Below are positions 63,619 to 64,000 of a stretch of 64,000 nucleotides of DNA, one piece after another (the stretch's first letter is position 1; every line of letters begins with the position of its first letter). The notes under the pieces are model-generated. The model was not told the origin of the DNA and did no database searches. It saw only the letters and a program-made list of their open reading frames with translations. This DNA comes from Alkalihalobacillus pseudalcaliphilus. Its GTDB lineage: Bacteria > Bacillota > Bacilli > Bacillales > Bacillaceae_D. The DNA lies in contig LFJO01000005.1 in assembly GCA_001038565.1 (NCBI GenBank), positions 859,664-923,663 of the forward strand. The letters are read 5' to 3'. The position numbers and the translations under genes are program-made.

Positions 63619-64000
63619 TTTACAAAAGCTATATTTCTTATTTATTTCAAGAAGAATACTAAGTGTGGGTATATTAAAAGAGAAAATATTTAAAGTTCTC
63701 ATCTTTATTGCTATAGCAGTAACTATTACGGTAAGCACAGTTTTTCTATATTTTTTTTTAGATGACACCGATGTTTCTGGACAAATTAACTTTATATATT
63801 TTGTTATTAAAATGCAAGGTGTAAATATTATCGTTTGGACGATGATTATATTCCTTTTTACTAGAATTATTTTCCTGAAAAAAGGGGATTTCTTAAATAT
63901 AACAAATCAGTTGCCAATTACACATAATGAAAGAAATAGTTCATTCATATTTTTTGAATTGCTTATGTCTTTAACCATTATTTTTCTAATTAGTATGGCC
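63596..64000 (+). CDS. ABC exporter membrane subunit (partial, runs off the window)
   Basis: First 135 codons only. ATG 63596 lies inside the end of the ATPase gene with GAGGG 8 nt upstream. Hydrophobic segments near 32-52, 62-100 and from 118 on. Very rich in Ile, Phe and Lys. No sequence family beyond general ABC-2-like permease can be assigned; the pairing with the ATPase gene supports the role. Confidence 0.7.
   Translation, partial: MKLKNIFNLQKLYFLFISRRILSVGILKEKIFKVLIFIAIAVTITVSTVFLYFFLDDTDVSGQINFIYFVIKMQGVNIIVWTMIIFLFTRIIFLKKGDFLNITNQLPITHNERNSSFIFFELLMSLTIIFLISMA

Overview
The window reads as chromosomal DNA of a low-GC, endospore-forming Bacillaceae, possibly an alkaliphile- or halophile-type Bacillus relative. 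The reasons are the spore maturation genes spmAB, two complete gerA-type germinant-receptor operons, the des-desKR membrane-fluidity switch, an S-box riboswitch, a B. subtilis yod/kam-like gene set, cysJI, AGGAGG-type ribosome binding sites and frequent TTG/GTG starts. No rRNA, tRNA, prophage or CRISPR was seen.

Layout. 1-5.9 kb: end of a dacB-like gene, spmA-spmB, then a ger operon in B-A-C order with a small basic protein gene. 6-8 kb: a DinB-fold protein and a YhdH/AcuI-type reductase, separated by a dispersed repeat. 8-12 kb: second ger operon (B-A-C). 12-15.5 kb: DinG/YpvA-type helicase, class D-like sortase and a lipoprotein. 15.6-24.4 kb: a tandem array, then a sigma-54 activator with the beta-lysine acetyltransferase gene, a terminator, a near-consensus -24/-12 promoter, and kamA, yokU-like, yodT, yodS, yodR, yodQ. 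24.5-31.7 kb: exoA, a PAP2 phosphatase, a PC4/YdbC protein, a HAD hydrolase, hflX and a divergent MurE paralogue. 32-38.4 kb: two luciferase-like oxidoreductases, then a SAM riboswitch ahead of an RbsABC-type importer. 38.6-45 kb: VanW protein, cephalosporin-C deacetylase-like esterase, AbrB-type membrane protein, des-desK-desR. 45-47 kb: non-coding, mostly an 18-copy 52-bp tandem array between dispersed repeats. 47-52.6 kb: cysJ-cysI and an orphan ubiD. 52.7-61.4 kb: assorted metabolic genes. 61.7-64 kb: a decayed IS4-like transposase and an AT-rich ABC transporter pair running off the end.

The most unusual material is non-coding. A GC-rich dispersed element of about 250-330 bp occurs in some nine full or partial copies, on both strands. 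Its two internal hairpins keep their pairing while their sequence changes from copy to copy. Three tandem arrays of unrelated sequence but nearly identical period (52-53 bp) each lie just upstream of a copy or fragment of the element. Several copies sit exactly at gene boundaries.

Two regulatory arrangements also deserve attention: sigma-54 control of a lysine to acetyl-beta-lysine pathway, and SAM control of a sugar-type ABC importer. Family assignments rest on motifs and recalled homologues; no database search was run.
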